In this document: in pieces, positions 25,041 through 35,919 of the stretch
Layout: each line of letters begins with the position of its first letter
Numbering within the stretch: the stretch's first letter is position 1
The notes under the pieces: generated by a model
Database searches by the model: none
What the model was told of the DNA's origin: nothing
What the model saw: the letters and a program-made list of their open reading frames with translations, nothing else
Assembly: GCA_021234155.1 (NCBI GenBank)
Contig: JAJEKV010000017.1
Location: forward strand, 859,467-923,466
From: Isoetes taiwanensis
Lineage: Eukaryota > Streptophyta > Lycopodiopsida > Isoetales > Isoetaceae
Direction: 5' to 3'
DNA length: 64,000 bases
Translations under genes and position numbers: made by a program

Positions 25041-26658
25041 TGTGACGTCACCACTAAACATACTGGCCCTACCGTACACTTGGCAGAAATCCCCCATCCC
25101 CGCCAAGAACCGCATGGGCCTCCGTCTACCCCAAGACTCGAGGTGACTCTAGTGCGGAAGGGAACACGAAAGGTGTCTTGCGCGCCCTTTCCCTATGGGC
25201 TCCTATACAATGAGCGATAACACGTCCGAGAACTAGCATAAAACATATATAAATACTACCTCTGAGGGTAGTGCATCGCACATAAACCAATGCATAGATG
25301 ATAATCACAAACCATAAAATGAGAGAGCTCCTACCCCTACCGGACTGATAAGGAGGATGATGACCTAATCGCTAGGCCTCAAGATAGAGCGCACCGAGTC
25401 ATGGCAATGGCGAGGGCCGGCGAGAACAATGGCTAGGGTTGACCACTCCATCCATCCCCTCCTGTGCATACTTTGTAGATGGCCAGATCGGGCTCGACAG
25501 ACTCCCAGCCTTCCTGGATCGCAATCCCGTGGCATCACCCATCGAGACCGCCTCCTGTGTTGCATCTCCCCGTCCGATGAGGCAGAAGGGTTGCATCTCC
25601 CCTTCCTGTGGTCTAGAGGTGCCGTGGTAGCTAGAGAATCGTGGCGACACGATCTGCACTGACCGAACCCCCAAAACGAGAGCCAAGCCCTCCCTTGCAG
25701 CTCTCGAGAGGCGTGGCAACACCATTGCCCCAGGAGGTGTTCCACCCATGCTCGCCCACACGCAGTGACCGACCATAAGCCTAGCCCACTATGGGATCCC
25801 CCCAAGCTCCCCCACTCCGGCAGGGATCCTCCCTCCACTTCCCTCTAGCCCCTTATCCGGTGTCGAAGTCATATCATAGCCTCCATAGCCCGGGTGGGCT
25901 CCCTGCACAAAGCCGCAACTAATAGGAACTAAGGGATCTACTCTAGGAGCATACTACATATGGCCCTAGGTCTCTACCCCCCTTCCCAATACAAGAGGAG
26001 CAAACATGATCAACCAATCATCATATAATCATCACATCATGAGAATAATCATAAGAAGAACATCTTAACCTAATCATACAACTAACTAACGCTTAGGGTT
26101 CCTTGATTAGGGTTCAAGATGTTGAATATGGGGTCTAGGATGGCTCTACTCTAGACACAAAATACTAGCACACCGGAATGCTAATCCCGTGATGAGCTAT
26201 CACAACTACTATCCTACATACCGCCTCCTGATGCTCTCCCTCCAGATCCGCCCCCATAATCCTCGACTCACAAGTCTTTGTTCCTCCTCCAAGAACGGGT
26301 CTACCTCCTGGTTTTGCACCGACCCTATGCCATTAACGAACGATGTTCAAACGGGGTTTCAACAAGTAGGTGAGTCTCGGGTGCTAGGGCTGAAAGAGGT
26401 CTAGGGTTAGGTTTATGCCTATATAAGTTAGGTCCACTTAGGATGCCACGCGGCACCAATCGTGAGTCCCTCGTGTGGCGGTGCCCCAATAGGTTAAGGC
26501 CACGGGATAATGGCTTAACCTATGGTTGGCTAAGTTATGAGAATAACTTAGCCATGCCCCCTAGTGCCACAATCTATGGTATACAAGGCTATGAAGATAG
26601 ACTTGTATGGTGACGGATCCAATACGTATTTATGGCGATATTTCCCTGGACCGTCACA
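25041..26658 (-). repeat. 3' LTR of the H3-carrying chromovirus
   Basis: On the plus strand it runs from TGTGACGTCACC to CCGTCACA, giving inverted TGTGACG ends. It is collinear with 36493-38110 throughout; most differences are small indels, many beside CG, plus scattered substitutions. Confidence 0.93.
26416..26428 (-). promoter_or_regulatory. LTR TATA box
   Basis: The minus strand reads TTATATAGGC about 235 bases into the LTR; the same motif stands at the matching place in the other LTR. Confidence 0.55.
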
Positions 26659-26677
26659 TTCTCCCCCCCCCTTAGGA
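26659..26677 (-). promoter_or_regulatory. Polypurine tract
   Basis: On the minus strand an uninterrupted purine stretch, AAGGGGGGGGGAGAA, abuts the TGTGACG start of the 3' LTR. Confidence 0.85.
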
Positions 26678-26679
26678 CA

Positions 26680-27585
26680 ATCTGCCGCCCTCAAAGATTA
26701 AGCGCTTAAGGTGACGAACCTACCTTATGCCCCTAAAACAACAACATGTCATAACCTTTAGTTTAGCTTTTAGCAATCAAGTTTTTATTAGTTCAAGTCA
26801 AAATTTTAGGCTATATTTGTACTTATACAAAATTATATAGCCTTAACACTTGGATATTTCTTATAATAATTCAAACTACTATTATAAGAGTTATTAGGGT
26901 TCATAATCTAATTATGGCTCCCCCTATCTTCTCGTAACACGCTCCTCGTTGAAGTCCCCTTCTACTTGCCCGCAAAAGGAGCACATTACGTTAGTTTAGT
27001 TAATAATTTGTGGTTTTAGGGGACCACCCCCCTTACCTCCTTGAGCCGAACTACTGACTCAAGGTTGTCCTACTACCTTGCCCAAGATCATGGCCCTTTC
27101 GGATTTGAGCTTAGGGATCATTTAAGATGCTCCCATCATTGCCCATGATCGAGTGCTACCTTGTACACGATCCCCCCCCCGGATCGAAAGTACACCCCCC
27201 TGCATCATGCCCCGAGGGTTTTGGCTAAATTTAGGGAACGTCTCCACGATCCCATCATCGCGCATGATCACTTAAGCTTCACCATGACCCTCCTACGGCC
27301 GGTGTCATTCTCGCATCGTGGCATAGAGATCATCCGATCGATGTCCCATCATCGCCCACTATGCCTCATTCCTCACTCACATGACCCTAACGGTCATGCG
27401 CACCTCTTGGTGCGTGTGGCCTAGAGAATGCCTTAAAGGCGTATCCCATCATCGCTCACACGATCCAAGGTTTTGGCACATGCACCCTCCTAACTAGGAT
27501 GCATGCGCCAGGCTCAAAGCTAACTAACAACATGCTAGCTAACCACCTGGCAAGTCGGGGTCGACCAAGCCCGAGATGACTCGCC
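26680..27585 (-). other. Chromovirus 3' internal non-coding region
   Basis: Between chromodomain and polypurine tract. It is rich in repeated CCCATCATCGC-like and GATC motifs (27130-27460). No coding signal is visible. Confidence 0.5.
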
Positions 27586-27589
27586 CATC

Positions 27590-27990
27590 AAACTCCTTCA
27601 TAAACTCGGGTATTGCTTCTCCAAGTCTTGCTTCAATACCCATGTCGCATCTTCCACCACTAAGTGCTTCCACTTAACCAAATATTGAGGAACCGAGACC
27701 TCCTAGTCTTCTTGAATGACTTATCAAGAAGCAATTCGTGCACTATTTCTACTTGCTCCTCCGCCATTTCCAACAAGGTTGGAGTATCCAAAACCTCCTC
27801 GGGGTTAGGATTGTGCCTTTTTAATAGACTTACGTGGAAGACCTTGTGGACCTTAAGATGGGGTGGAAGATCCAACTTGTAGGCTTGAGAGCCCACTCTC
27901 TCCAAAATCTTGAATGGTCCAGCCCACCTAGGGGCGAGCTTCTGCAGCCCCCAATCCAGCAGCTTGGCTTGCTTCACCTTGATCTTCAAC
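27590..27990 (-). pseudogene. pol: Integrase C-terminal GPF module and chromodomain
   Basis: The frame at 27989-27660 gives the integrase tail with LAPRWAGPFKILERVGSQAY (the GPY/F module) and VHKVFHVSLLKRHNP, a sequence typical of the chromovirus integrase end. It continues as a chromodomain: VEIVHELLLDKSFKKTRRSR, then after a frame change VPQYLVKWKHLVVEDATWVL and KQDLEKQYPS. YLVKW and the aromatic ATW are the chromodomain signature. In chromoviruses this domain reads methylated histone tails and steers integration to heterochromatin or centromeres; that function is inferred from the family. One frameshift near 27680 separates the halves. Confidence 0.87.
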
Positions 27991-28099
27991 CAAATCGGTA
28001 TACGCCCACCTTAAACTCCCTTATACGGTCCTGTGCTTGCCTCGGCTACACTCTTCTGCCCGACTTCTTGCCGCCAATAAATAACCCCTTACTTCCTCT

Positions 28100-29100
28100 A
28101 CTAGCCGCCGCATGTCCCCCTAACATCTCGCTGGGATACTTCTACCTTGGACACGCGAGATTGTGCGTGTATCCGGTTACAATCGGCACCCCGTAATTCA
28201 CCATGAAAGGAGACATCCGAGATGACTCGCCAAGTAATCGTTAGAGGCGAATTCCACCAAGTGAATGTACTCATCCCACTTGGACGCTTGTTCCACACAT
28301 AGCTTCAAGCATGTCTTCAATGATCCGATTCGGCCCTTTCTACGTCTCGCCATCTGTTTGGGGATGATATGCCGTACTCATGGAGAGCTTCGTCTGAATG
28401 GTGCTAAAGAGATCCTGCCAAAAGGCACTCATGAACTTAGAATCTCTATCCGATATTATCTCCCGAGGCATGCCATGGAGTCTAAAAATCTCCCTTACAA
28501 ATAACTTGGCCGTGTCTAATCGGTGTTGTGCAGTTGCCTTGCAAGGCCGCAAATGTGCCATCTTAGATAACTTATCTACGACAACCATCAATGCATCCTT
28601 GCCTCGAAGAGTTCTAGGGAGTCCTGTGATGAAGTCCATGCTTATGACCTCCCATTTTGCATTAGGCACCCCCAATGGCTCTAAAGCACCCGGAATCCGA
28701 AGTTGCTCCGCCTTGGTCTGCTGACATAACTGGCAATCCCGAATATATGCAGCTATCTGCCTCTTCATTCCCCGCCGGTAACTACTTCAATCTTGAAATA
28801 GGTCTTCATGAAGCCAAAGATGCCCCGCTATTGGGCTGTTATGTGTGTCATGAAGAATTAACTTCCTTACCCCTGAAGATTCGGGCACACACAACTTATG
28901 CTTGTGGTACAACAGGTTGCCTTCCTTTTTAAAGTGCTTGAAGGCTTCCCGCTCCTTGTCTGTTCTGGCTTCCTTCGAGAGGCTTTCCCACACCTCCTTG
29001 AAGTCCACATCGGTTGGCAAGGACTCCTCAATCTTCTTGCCGAACTCACTCGAAAGAGTGGAAATCGCATTACAATGCGTCCTTGTCTGAAATGGTCTCC
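28100..29100 (-). pseudogene. pol: Integrase (zinc-binding and catalytic core)
   Basis: The H2C2 zinc domain is seen as GVRKLILHDTHN...GHLW (near 28830-28790) and RDCQLCQQTKAE (28730). The catalytic core has SMDFITGLPRTLRGKDALMV (first Asp) and EIISDRDSKFMSAFWQDL (second Asp), followed by STAYHPQTDGET. Core frames lie at 28768-28340. After 28340 the frame breaks repeatedly, so the catalytic Glu region is not clean. Length and order fit Ty3/gypsy integrases. Confidence 0.92.
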
Positions 29101-29510
29101 TGGAGAGGGCATCTGCTACAACATTAAGCTTACCAGGCTTGTATATAATATCAAAATCATATTCCTCAAGGAATTCCATCCACCTCCTTTGCCTTTAAGT
29201 TGAGGAGTGGTCAGTGAAAAGATATCAAGGCTCGTGATCAGATTCTAACCGAACTTCCTTCCCAAAGAAATAATGCCTCCATATCCTCAATGCCCCGACA
29301 ATGGCTAGGAGCTCCTGATCATGGGTTGGGTAGCGTTGTTCTCTGGGTCGTTCATCTTCTTCGAGTCGTGGGCGACTACCCTTCCTTCTTGCATCAAGAC
29401 CCGCCTCCTGTTGCTATCTTGCTTGCATCTGTTGCTACCAACTTATCCTTAGTCGGATCCGGGAGAACAAGCACCGTGTGTTGTTAAGGCCTCTTTAAGC
29501 TTCTCAAAAG
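29100..29510 (-). pseudogene. pol: RNase H domain
   Basis: The segment ending MEFLEEYDFDIIYKPGKLNV and VADALSRRPFQ (29179 downward) is the classic end of the Ty3/gypsy RNase H. Upstream the pieces ATDAS near 29440, YPTHDQELLAIV near 29310 and HYFFGKEV..ESDHE near 29260 are visible in shifting frames. Confidence 0.85.
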
Positions 29511-29609
29511 AAGCTTGACTTTCTCTAACCAATGGCTAGCCCAATCCTTAATCTTCTTGGCCTTAGTGAGGTCCGGAAGCGGAGGGGACGCCCACTTAGC
29601 AAAGTCCTT

Positions 29610-30320
29610 CACGAACTTTCTTCAGAGTATCCCGCCAACCCGAGAAAGCTTCTTACTTCTGCCACATTCCTTGGAGCTGGCCAATCAACTATTGCCTCAA
29701 TCTTAGATGGATCTGTGGAGATTCCCTCGGATGTTACTACATGCCCCAAGTACTCCACCCTATCTGTTGCAAAGTGGCACTTAGAGAGCTTCCCATACAA
29801 CCCATGACGCCTCAACTTCTCCAACACCTTCCCGAGATGCCGACAATGCTCTTCAAGGGACTTGCTTGTAGATTAGGATGTCGTCGAAAAAGACAATAAC
29901 AAACTCATCCAAGAAGTCTCCTCAAGACGCCGCTCATGAGGCGATAAACGCCGCTGGAGCATTCGATAGTCCAAAGGGCATTCATCAGAACTCAAATGAC
30001 CATACCGCTTAAAGCAGTCTTATGGATGTCCTCTTCTTTTATTCTTATCTGATGGTATCCTGATCTCAAATCAATCTTAGAGAATACCTTTGCTCCTTGT
30101 AGCTGATCCATTAGGTCATCCGCCCTTGGCAATGCATATTTATTCTTTATCGTCTGCTTATTAAGCTGGCGATAGTCTATGCACAATCTTAAGCTTCCAT
30201 CTTTCTTCTTGACAAAGAGTATAGGTGTTCGAAAGGAGACACACTTGCTCTTATAAATCCAAGCTCGAGCAATTCTCGCACTTTGTTTCTTTGAGCTCAC
30301 CATTAAGATGCTCATTCTAT
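29610..30320 (-). pseudogene. pol: Reverse transcriptase domain
   Basis: Frame 30315-29992 contains [40 protein letters not shown] and [20 protein letters not shown], all hallmark Ty3/gypsy fingers and palm motifs. The catalytic motif FFDDILIY is encoded near 29900. Frame 29827-29609 has HGLYGKLSKCHF and VEYLGHVVTSEGI, the thumb-side motifs. Polymerase active-site aspartates are present. Frameshifts separate the blocks. Confidence 0.95.
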
Positions 30321-30659
30321 GGCGCCTTCGGGGTTTTCAGAGATCCGAGCCAATGTGATCTCACATTCCACACCCCTATAATTAGCGGTACCGCCGGATT
30401 TCATCCCGAAATACATCCCCGAACTGAAATAAGCCTTGCTATCTGCCTGGCAAGTGATTTCCCTTTGTGTCACTTCCATCCCGCTTTTGTTCGCTCCACC
30501 GATTCCATCCTCAAGATGTAATCCACCTTATTCCTTTCTATGCTCTTCCTTAGTCGCTTCAAAGAAATACACCCGCATGGGAGAGTCTAGCTTCTTACCT
30601 TTGACTATCAACTTGTTGCCGGTCCCAAGTGTCATGGTGACTTCATTCCGTCACAATCA

Positions 30660-30940
30660 ATTCTTTGCTTAGGGGCTTCAAGAATTCCATTCCCACAATA
30701 AGATCATACCTTCCAATATCCATGACTTACGCTCCCCATCGGCCACTTAGCCCCACTAAGGTCTATGTCAAAGGTGATCCTCCTCCCTTAGTGTGTCAAT
30801 GGCGCCGCTTAGCCATAGCTACACCGCCTTGGCTTAGACTTCAATACCTTATTCTTCATTAGAGCAGCAATCTAGGAGATGCAAAATTATGAGAGCTACC
30901 AGATCTATGAGGACTACATAAGGATTACTATCTATGATCC
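30660..30940 (-). pseudogene. pol: Aspartic protease remnant
   Basis: A VLID segment near 30910 is followed, one base out of frame, by codons compatible with the usual DSG-S-HNF active-site context. About 200 bases on, GRYDLIVGMEFLKPL near 30715-30675 matches the D..LGMDFL motif at the end of retropepsins. The length is right for a Ty3/gypsy protease between Gag and reverse transcriptase. Confidence 0.7.
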
Positions 30941-30999
30941 CATCACCATGGCGACATTGATTGATCGATTCTCTATCTCATCTCGACTCAATGTTTGCA

Positions 31000-32000
31000 C
31001 ATATGTGACACTCACCATCTATGAAGTCGCGGGCCCTCCCGCTGGTCATCGTCCTCGTCCGCTTCCTGTTGGGGAGTCCCAATCCAAGAGTTCGCCAAAG
31101 CCGACCGCATGACAGAATGGACAATCATGTGTCCTGCCTTCGGGCCGAAGCACTGAAGCATAACTTCTTCTCAATGCATTCCTGCTCTCTTTTCCTTCGG
31201 CCGGATCGTCTAGGGAACGCTTTAAGAGCGGCCGCTCGATGGATTAACGTGGCTTACGGTCCCAAAAGCTTTGCTCGACCCTTACCTTGTTTGCGACTCC
31301 TCGATGGTGTAGCTCCTGATTGCTTACCCCGATATTGTCCCCGAGCACGCTCAACTCTTACCCTCGAGGTTGATTGCTTCTCTACCGAGTTGCCGGTGCC
31401 TCCTCCAAACTTATAGCTTTATCTTCCGGCTGCTTGACCGGACTTGGGTTGATTGCTCTAACAAGCCTCTTGATATTGCTGTTCAACCCTCAATGTAAGT
31501 ATCCACGGCTTGCCTCTCACGAGACTCGGGAACATTCAAAATGAGCCTCATAAATTCTTCAAGATATACTTAGCCAGCGATAAGCTACCCCGATTCAACT
31601 CCAAAAACCCGCTGGATCTCGTCTACTAGTATGAGACCTTGGCACATAGTGCTTACGAAAGCTTGGCAAGGTCTTAAACCCGGAATTGTTCCTCTTGACT
31701 TGTTGGATTTAGCATATCCCTTCCACCGATCCTTGCCGGTCCAATAAGGTTAGTCAGTAGCAACTTTCCCTATGTCCTTGTCTTTCATACCGTATGAGTT
31801 GCCAAACTCTTCCATTTCATCAAGCCATGCAAAATTCCATGCCTCGATCTGTCCTTCCCCGAACCGGCCGAGCTTCCTTGTCTTCCATACATTGCTCATA
31901 GCACTATCCACCTTTTTCCTCGATAATCACCGTCTTTCTTGCTCTTTTCCCCGCTTTAGGTGTGTCGACCGACCGCTCGAGCTAGAGCTGTCCTCAACTG
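31000..32000 (-). pseudogene. gag: Gag core with zinc knuckle remnant
   Basis: Gag forms the particle that packages the RNA. The minus strand near 31850-31400 reads EAWNFAWLDEMEEFGNSYGM, then RWKGYAKSNKS, LVDEIQRVFG and LEEFMRLILNVPESRERQA, with small frame changes. This is the plant Retrotrans_gag pattern (W..EME....Y...D......L.G.A..WW, then F...Y and F..L.......SE). A C-x2-C...GHxxxxC-like zinc knuckle follows near 31160-31120. The gene lies directly upstream of the protease on the same strand. Confidence 0.8.
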
Positions 32001-34071
32001 GAAGAATCGCCGATGAGCTGCCGGATGATGATGGGCTCCCGGCTCTCCTCTTCCTTCTCCTATCCCCGACGTTCCCTTGGTTTGCCCTCCCTTCCTGCTG
32101 AGGGACTTAAAGTCCACCACCCTAAAACAAGGTGGAGGTGGGTGACCATCTTCCTGCATTCATGAGAGGTGTGGCCCGGCTTGATGAGGTGTTGCATCTG
32201 ATTCCTCATCTCGCACCAACCTTGCGCTGGATCGCCTCGGTGACATATCCTCGCCTCAACATCTTCTTGTTCCCCGCCAAACGATTCCTTGGTACCCAAT
32301 TGCGTGGTCGGTCTTGATCTTGAGATCCCCTCGCACTTGAGTTCCTTGCCGCAAGGATTGATCATTAATACATGTTATTAGGTTAGGCAACGATCATTTT
32401 TTGCTTACAACTAAATTGTTGTTAGGTACAAAAGAAATCATATGAAAATTTCATTTACAAGTCAAAATCATGGTAATACATTAATTAGTATATATGGGTA
32501 CACTTAATGAACTACATGATAATACTTAAAAGGGAGTTACAATGTATTTTGATTAACTTAGGACCCCAAATCTTCCATCAACGATGTCGCTTGAAAAAGT
32601 CCTTGATTTTCCCCTCAATCCCGCCCCTTGCCCATATTCTCGCAGGATTCTAGCCACACCCTCCCTCCAATGCTCTTTGCTACTGTGGTGCTTTGGGAGT
32701 TCCCGCGATTGCCGCCACTCTTGATAAGTCTTGGCCCCCGAGGTGGCCCCTTGCGGGTCAAGAGCGTGAAGTGCTCCGATCTCTTGAAGAGGATGACATG
32801 GTCTACTCCATAATCCATCTTAGCGTCTTGACCACCCCGAGAGTGCGATTAGGAGCCCGACGGATTCTTCTCCTCTTAGGCTGAACTCCTTGTGAAGAAC
32901 TACCATCCGCCTTACAGCTAAGGACCGGAGATAGTACCTAAGTGACTTATCCACCCCCCATCGCAGTTCCTGTACCCCTCCCTCGAAAGCTTCACCAAAA
33001 ACATCTAGTCACGGCGAGATCTTCGTGGTCCCTCCACATTGTTGTCGCGTTCTCCGATTGATACTACCAGGTGCTTCGCCGCGATGCTTCTAGAGCGCGA
33101 CCGGGTCGACTTGAGCTTGAACTTGGGCCTTTCCCGCTTTGTACAAACCGCTTTGTATCTCTTGGAATTCCTCTTACGGAATGATGGGTTCTTCTTCTTT
33201 GGTACATCCGCCTTTATCCGTTGGTAGGCTTGAATGTTCCGACATAGTATCCCCCATAGGAGTGTCGCCAGCCACCTCCCTTGGAATTTTCTTGATAATC
33301 ATAGTCAATGAAGTCGCTGCCTCGCTCTTTTGCCATTAGGCTTAGGAGTTCGTCCGACCCCTGAGGCCTTCTTCTCGACAATAGGGAGGTTGAGGATGTC
33401 GTTGGCAGTATGTACTCCTCACCCTCGATGATCACCTGAGTGAGGCTCCTGATACCCCTTGGTGGCTCGGTGTCCGCCTCGGTCTTCTATCGAGCTAGGC
33501 GCCTCCATTCTTCGCCTCCCTTATCTCCCAACTTGGGTTCTCCTCTTCTTCCTCCTCCCTAATCCTCTCCCTCCCGCCACGCTTGTCTCGATGTGGAGCC
33601 GAGTGTTCTTTGTGAAGGTCCGGATCTCCGGATGCTTATCTCAGGCCGCCCGAAAGGCGGAGGTGCCAAATCCAAAGGTTGAATTGACGGCTCTCCCGCT
33701 GGTTAATCGCCTGCATTTGCATGAACAAAGCTAAGGTCGCTGGTTTGAGACGCACCTATGCCTATGATGCTTACAGTCATGTAGTCCGGCATGTTTCCGT
33801 TCTATCCCATAACTTATTCTTGCCCCCGGATCCCCCACCTATGGCTTGAGCAAGAGAATCTAGAGAAACCCATTTCCCTCCCTAGGTGGCAAGCTAACTT
33901 CCCGGTGGTAAGACACACATCATACCGCAAATTATATCGCTGTAGTAGGGAGTTCGGTCAAGGTGGCATGAAGGTCAAAGTGATGATCGAAGACATGGAA
34001 GGCTTGCTCAATGGGAATTCACGGATGTGATTTGCCTCATTGTACCATCTAACAAAGCTTGATGGCGCCAT
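32001..34071 (-). pseudogene. Charged region upstream of Gag core, possible Gag N terminus
   Basis: A candidate ATG at 34071 opens a short frame (MAPSSFVRWYNEANHIREF) that soon shifts. Downstream the strand encodes highly charged, Glu/Arg-rich stretches (for example around 33560-33460 and 35-residue pieces near 33430-33220), and a PGHTSHECRK segment near 32165 that resembles a zinc-knuckle end. The family cannot be named, and whether this is one Gag N-terminal extension or a separate reading frame is open. Confidence 0.35.
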
Positions 34072-34177
34072 TGAGCTGTAAGGAGTATAAAAAATGGCTA
34101 AAGAGAATAAGCAAGGAGCTAGAAAATCGCCAAGAGAGCTAGGAGCAGCCTCGATGGGGAGAAAATGACAAATGAGG

Positions 34178-34190
34178 GCCCTTTATAGAC
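34178..34190 (-). promoter_or_regulatory. Internal TATA box between H3-like ORF and gag
   Basis: The minus strand reads GTCTATAAAGGGCCC, a strong plant TATA sequence about 107 bases upstream of the ATG at 34071 and followed by CT-rich sequence. Upstream is about 600 bases of AT-rich DNA with a duplicated module. It looks like a core promoter that could drive gag-pol separately from the LTR transcript. Function is inferred. Confidence 0.45.
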
Positions 34191-34360
34191 TAGGGGTGCC
34201 TCGGGTTCCGTGCACAAAGGTTCTTGATGGGGAAGACTCCAAATCTATGGCCCTGGGTGTCCAAATGAGCTACCATGAAGTGCAATTCTAGACAAAGCAA
34301 AGCAAGAAATACTACATGGCGGTTTGTTGGGTGAAAATTGGTAATTCTAGGCAAAAACGA

Positions 34361-34667
34361 TCTAAACCGGTGGCTATGGGAATTTGGGCCTTCCGTCAAG
34401 GACCCGAAAGGCTGTTTTCACACCCTTCCGATTTCGGCTATTTGGCGCTCTATAATCAATTTTGGGAAATTTGAAGGTCCTAGCATGCTTAATTAGGATT
34501 TTCTAACCTAATTTGATGTTTACTTGGGCTAATTTGGCAAAATCTGGGCAAACATGGCGAAACCTGGGATGGCTATGCGAATTTGGGCCTTCGTCAAGGG
34601 CGAAAAGGTTGTTTTAAGACACACTTCCCGATTTCGGCTATTTTGGCTCTAAATTTGACTAATTTGC
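34361..34667. repeat. Direct repeat pair in the putative internal promoter
   Basis: Two copies of a roughly 85-base module (34361-34450 and 34568-34655) share GAATTTGGGCCTTC, the GTCAAGG block and CCGATTTCGGCTATTT in the same order about 207 bases apart. They lie upstream of the TATA box on the element's strand. Confidence 0.75.
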
Positions 34668-34799
34668 CTATAGTACTCTTACTAAATTTTTCTATTTGAT
34701 GCTTACAATCATGATGGCTACAACTAAACTAAAATTTGAGCAACCCAAACACATTTTATACAAAAATTGGAAGTCACTTTACAACAAAATTATATTTAT

Positions 34800-35919
34800 G
34801 GGAGACTTAATAATTACATTACTTTGGACAAAAAATGCATCCTCAAGGGTATTCCTTGCGGATGCGACGCGCCGTATATATATATCTTGGGCATCAAGGT
34901 CACCCCTCTTCGCGTGGATCGCGCAGAGGTTCCCTTCCTCAAACAACTGGGTGAGCTCGGCCTCAGCTACTTGCAACACTCCGGAGTTGTGAGCGACGCC
35001 ACTCAGAAGCCTGCGGATCTAACCGCTGCATCACCTCCCCGCATGAGTCGCTCAAAGGTGCCTTCCTAATCGAGAGATTAGTGCACCGCTGAAAGTGTCT
35101 AATCTCCCTAAGACACGGAGGTACCGAAGTTAGGCCCATGGTGGGTCCTTTTCGCTTTCTCGGGCGGGCGGCGCGTTTTGGTTGGTTCTTTGGCGGCCGG
35201 CTCCCTCCACGGTCGCTGACGCTCGGCCGGCATTCCAATCATTATACCTTGTCCACCGACGGCAAGGTATTCTTGGTGTCTGCCTTGGTAGCCGTGAGAG
35301 CCAGTCCCTCCTTCAAGAAGGCCAGCTCGCCTGTATACCTTCTTTACCACCTTAGGTGGCTTAGGCCCTGGGTAAGGTGGTCTGGATCCTCCTTCCCCTG
35401 CTCATCTTCTTCCTCCTGCTCTTCTTCCCTTCCACACCTGTCCTCCTCGCCCGGGGGAGGCTCCTCTATCCACCGCGGCCCAGTTCGGCGGGGAACCCGT
35501 CGTTCTTCTCTTTGTCCTCCGCTCCTCCATACTTGATTCCTCCTGGCGCTCCCTCTTCCTCCTTGCGGCCCTCTCTTACGGCCCATTCCGCAACCTTCTC
35601 CTTGCCTTTCTTCCTTATTTGAAGGCCCGCCGTCCCTGCTTTGCTGGACACCACTCCTCCTCTGCTCCTCCCGCCGGTATGCATGGCCCGAAGTGGCGAG
35701 GGTCGGTCGGTTCTTTGTGTTTCGCCGGCCCGAGGGCTGCTCTCGGCATCGTGTCACGACTTCGTCGTGCTGGCTGCTTTGCTGGTAGGGGAAGCTCCTC
35801 TTCCCCTTCTTGGGCCGTGGGTGCTCGGTATCTTCTTCACATGCACATGCCTGCCGCTGCGCCATGGAGAGGGTAGGCCTAGGGCCGGCCTTCCTATAGG
35901 TTTGTTTGGTTCGAGCCAT
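34800..35919 (-). pseudogene. Histone H3-like protein (CENH3-like) encoded inside the chromovirus
   Basis: The ATG at 35919 starts MARTKQTYRKAGPRP; the first nine residues after Met match the canonical H3 tail except Y for A7, so R2, K4, R8 and K9 are kept. A Lys/Arg- and Glu-rich extension of about 230 residues follows. The histone fold then appears: LREIRHFQRCTNLSIRKAP (alpha N and start of alpha 1, near 35110-35060), an LMR..EVMQRLDPQ stretch, loop 1 with SEW, then LQVAEAELTQLFEEG, NLCAIHAKR and LDAQDIYIRRV (alpha 2 to alpha 3, 34970-34860). NLCAIHAKR is identical to canonical H3. Relative to core H3, loop 1 is longer and has Trp, and LREIRHFQ is CENH3-like. Tail start and alpha N are in the same frame, but stops at 35346 and 35250 and about three one-base shifts interrupt the whole. 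It may be a real element gene with assembly errors, or a captured and dying copy of a host CENH3. Confidence 0.8.

Noticed and set aside
25365-25838. 157-codon minus-strand frame inside the LTR
   Set aside because: The matching region of the partner LTR is broken by indels, and the sequence belongs to an LTR block found in four places; no protein motif is visible.
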